DNA of 14,419 nucleotides from Brachybacterium sp. UMB0905 (lineage in GTDB: Bacteria > Actinomycetota > Actinomycetes > Actinomycetales > Dermabacteraceae). The notes under the pieces were generated by a model, which saw nothing but the letters and a program-made list of their open reading frames with translations, was not told the DNA's origin and did not search any database. The position numbers and the translations under genes were made by a program. Below are positions 14,200 to 14,419 of this stretch, in pieces. The DNA lies in contig NZ_PNHL01000026.1 of the NCBI RefSeq assembly GCF_002871795.1, positions 1-14,419 of the forward strand, given 5' to 3'. How positions within the stretch are numbered: position 1 is the stretch's first letter; each line of letters begins with the position of its first letter.

Positions 14200-14419
14200 A
14201 TTTCCGAGCTCGTCATAGAGCACCTCGAGCGGCCGCAATCGAGCCCCGGTGATCCACCGCTCCGACTCTCCCGTTGCACCTGCGACCTTCACCCGCCAGG
14301 GGGAGACCTCCCGCAGCACAGTTAACTTCACCAGCTGCGCCTCGAACCTGACTTGGACCTCTCTGGGGTATCGACGCGGGTTTTGGGTGTATCGGTGCTG
14401 GTGAGCGCTTCGCGCCTGC
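14167..14419 (-). CDS. 3' part of an unrecognised gene (5' end outside the window)
   Basis: Reading leftward from the window edge, an open frame of 83 codons runs without interruption and ends in two consecutive TGA codons (14167-14169, then 14164-14166). The C-terminal sequence is protein-like: RRYPREVQVRFEAQLVKL, then SPWRVKVAGATGESERWI and LRPLEVLYDELGNSLRDPVW. It appears to be a small basic beta-rich protein and I do not recognise the family. It converges on the RiPP cluster and is higher in GC than the cluster, so it probably marks the resident side of the right boundary. Confidence 0.6.
   Translation of the reverse strand, partial: QARSAHQHRYTQNPRRYPREVQVRFEAQLVKLTVLREVSPWRVKVAGATGESERWITGARLRPLEVLYDELGNSLRDPVWRKE

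Overview
The window looks like actinobacterial DNA, judged from the high GC content of the left part, the GTG/TTG start codons and the gene families present. The genus cannot be fixed from the sequence. It holds an accessory region: a mobile-element scar on the left and a one-strand RiPP (class I lanthipeptide) gene cluster on the right. By eye the cluster has lower GC than the insertion sequences beside it, which suggests it was acquired horizontally.

Layout: (1) 1-176 is a non-coding edge with two abutting perfect palindromes that look like a TetR-type operator. (2) 177-932, minus strand, encodes a small membrane protein of unknown function. (3) 1048-1203 is the first 52 codons of a gene cut exactly at the left end of an insertion sequence. 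(4) 1204-2547 is an apparently intact IS3-family element (orfA plus orfB, with matching terminal inverted repeats). (5) 2548 to about 3415 is an IS481-family element whose transposase has lost its C-terminus exactly where the IS3-family element ends. (6) 3618-14126 holds eight plus-strand genes, with gaps or overlaps of 0-25 bases in most places: SAM-methyltransferase-like protein, family-2 glycosyltransferase, protein-isoaspartate-methyltransferase-like enzyme of the FxLD type, a 55-residue precursor peptide, a 100-base gap with a 17-bp hairpin, LanB dehydratase, LanC cyclase, a 300-residue SpaB_C-type protein and a 768-residue protein ending in a second SpaB_C-type domain. (7) 14167-14419, minus strand, is the 3' end of an unrecognised gene.

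Inferred pathway: LanB glutamylates Ser/Thr of the precursor core. The discrete SpaB_C proteins probably perform glutamate elimination, because the LanB C-terminus has lost the usual catalytic motifs. LanC (all zinc ligands present) closes thioether rings on the three Cys. The PIMT-like methyltransferase probably acts on the single Asp-Gly of the core to give an aspartimide or isoaspartate. The least expected part is the upstream, translationally coupled methyltransferase plus a glycosyltransferase whose motifs recall polypeptide GalNAc-transferases. Together they suggest a glycosylated FxLD-type lanthipeptide, which I consider the best candidate for an undescribed system here. No transporter, leader protease, regulator or immunity gene is visible.
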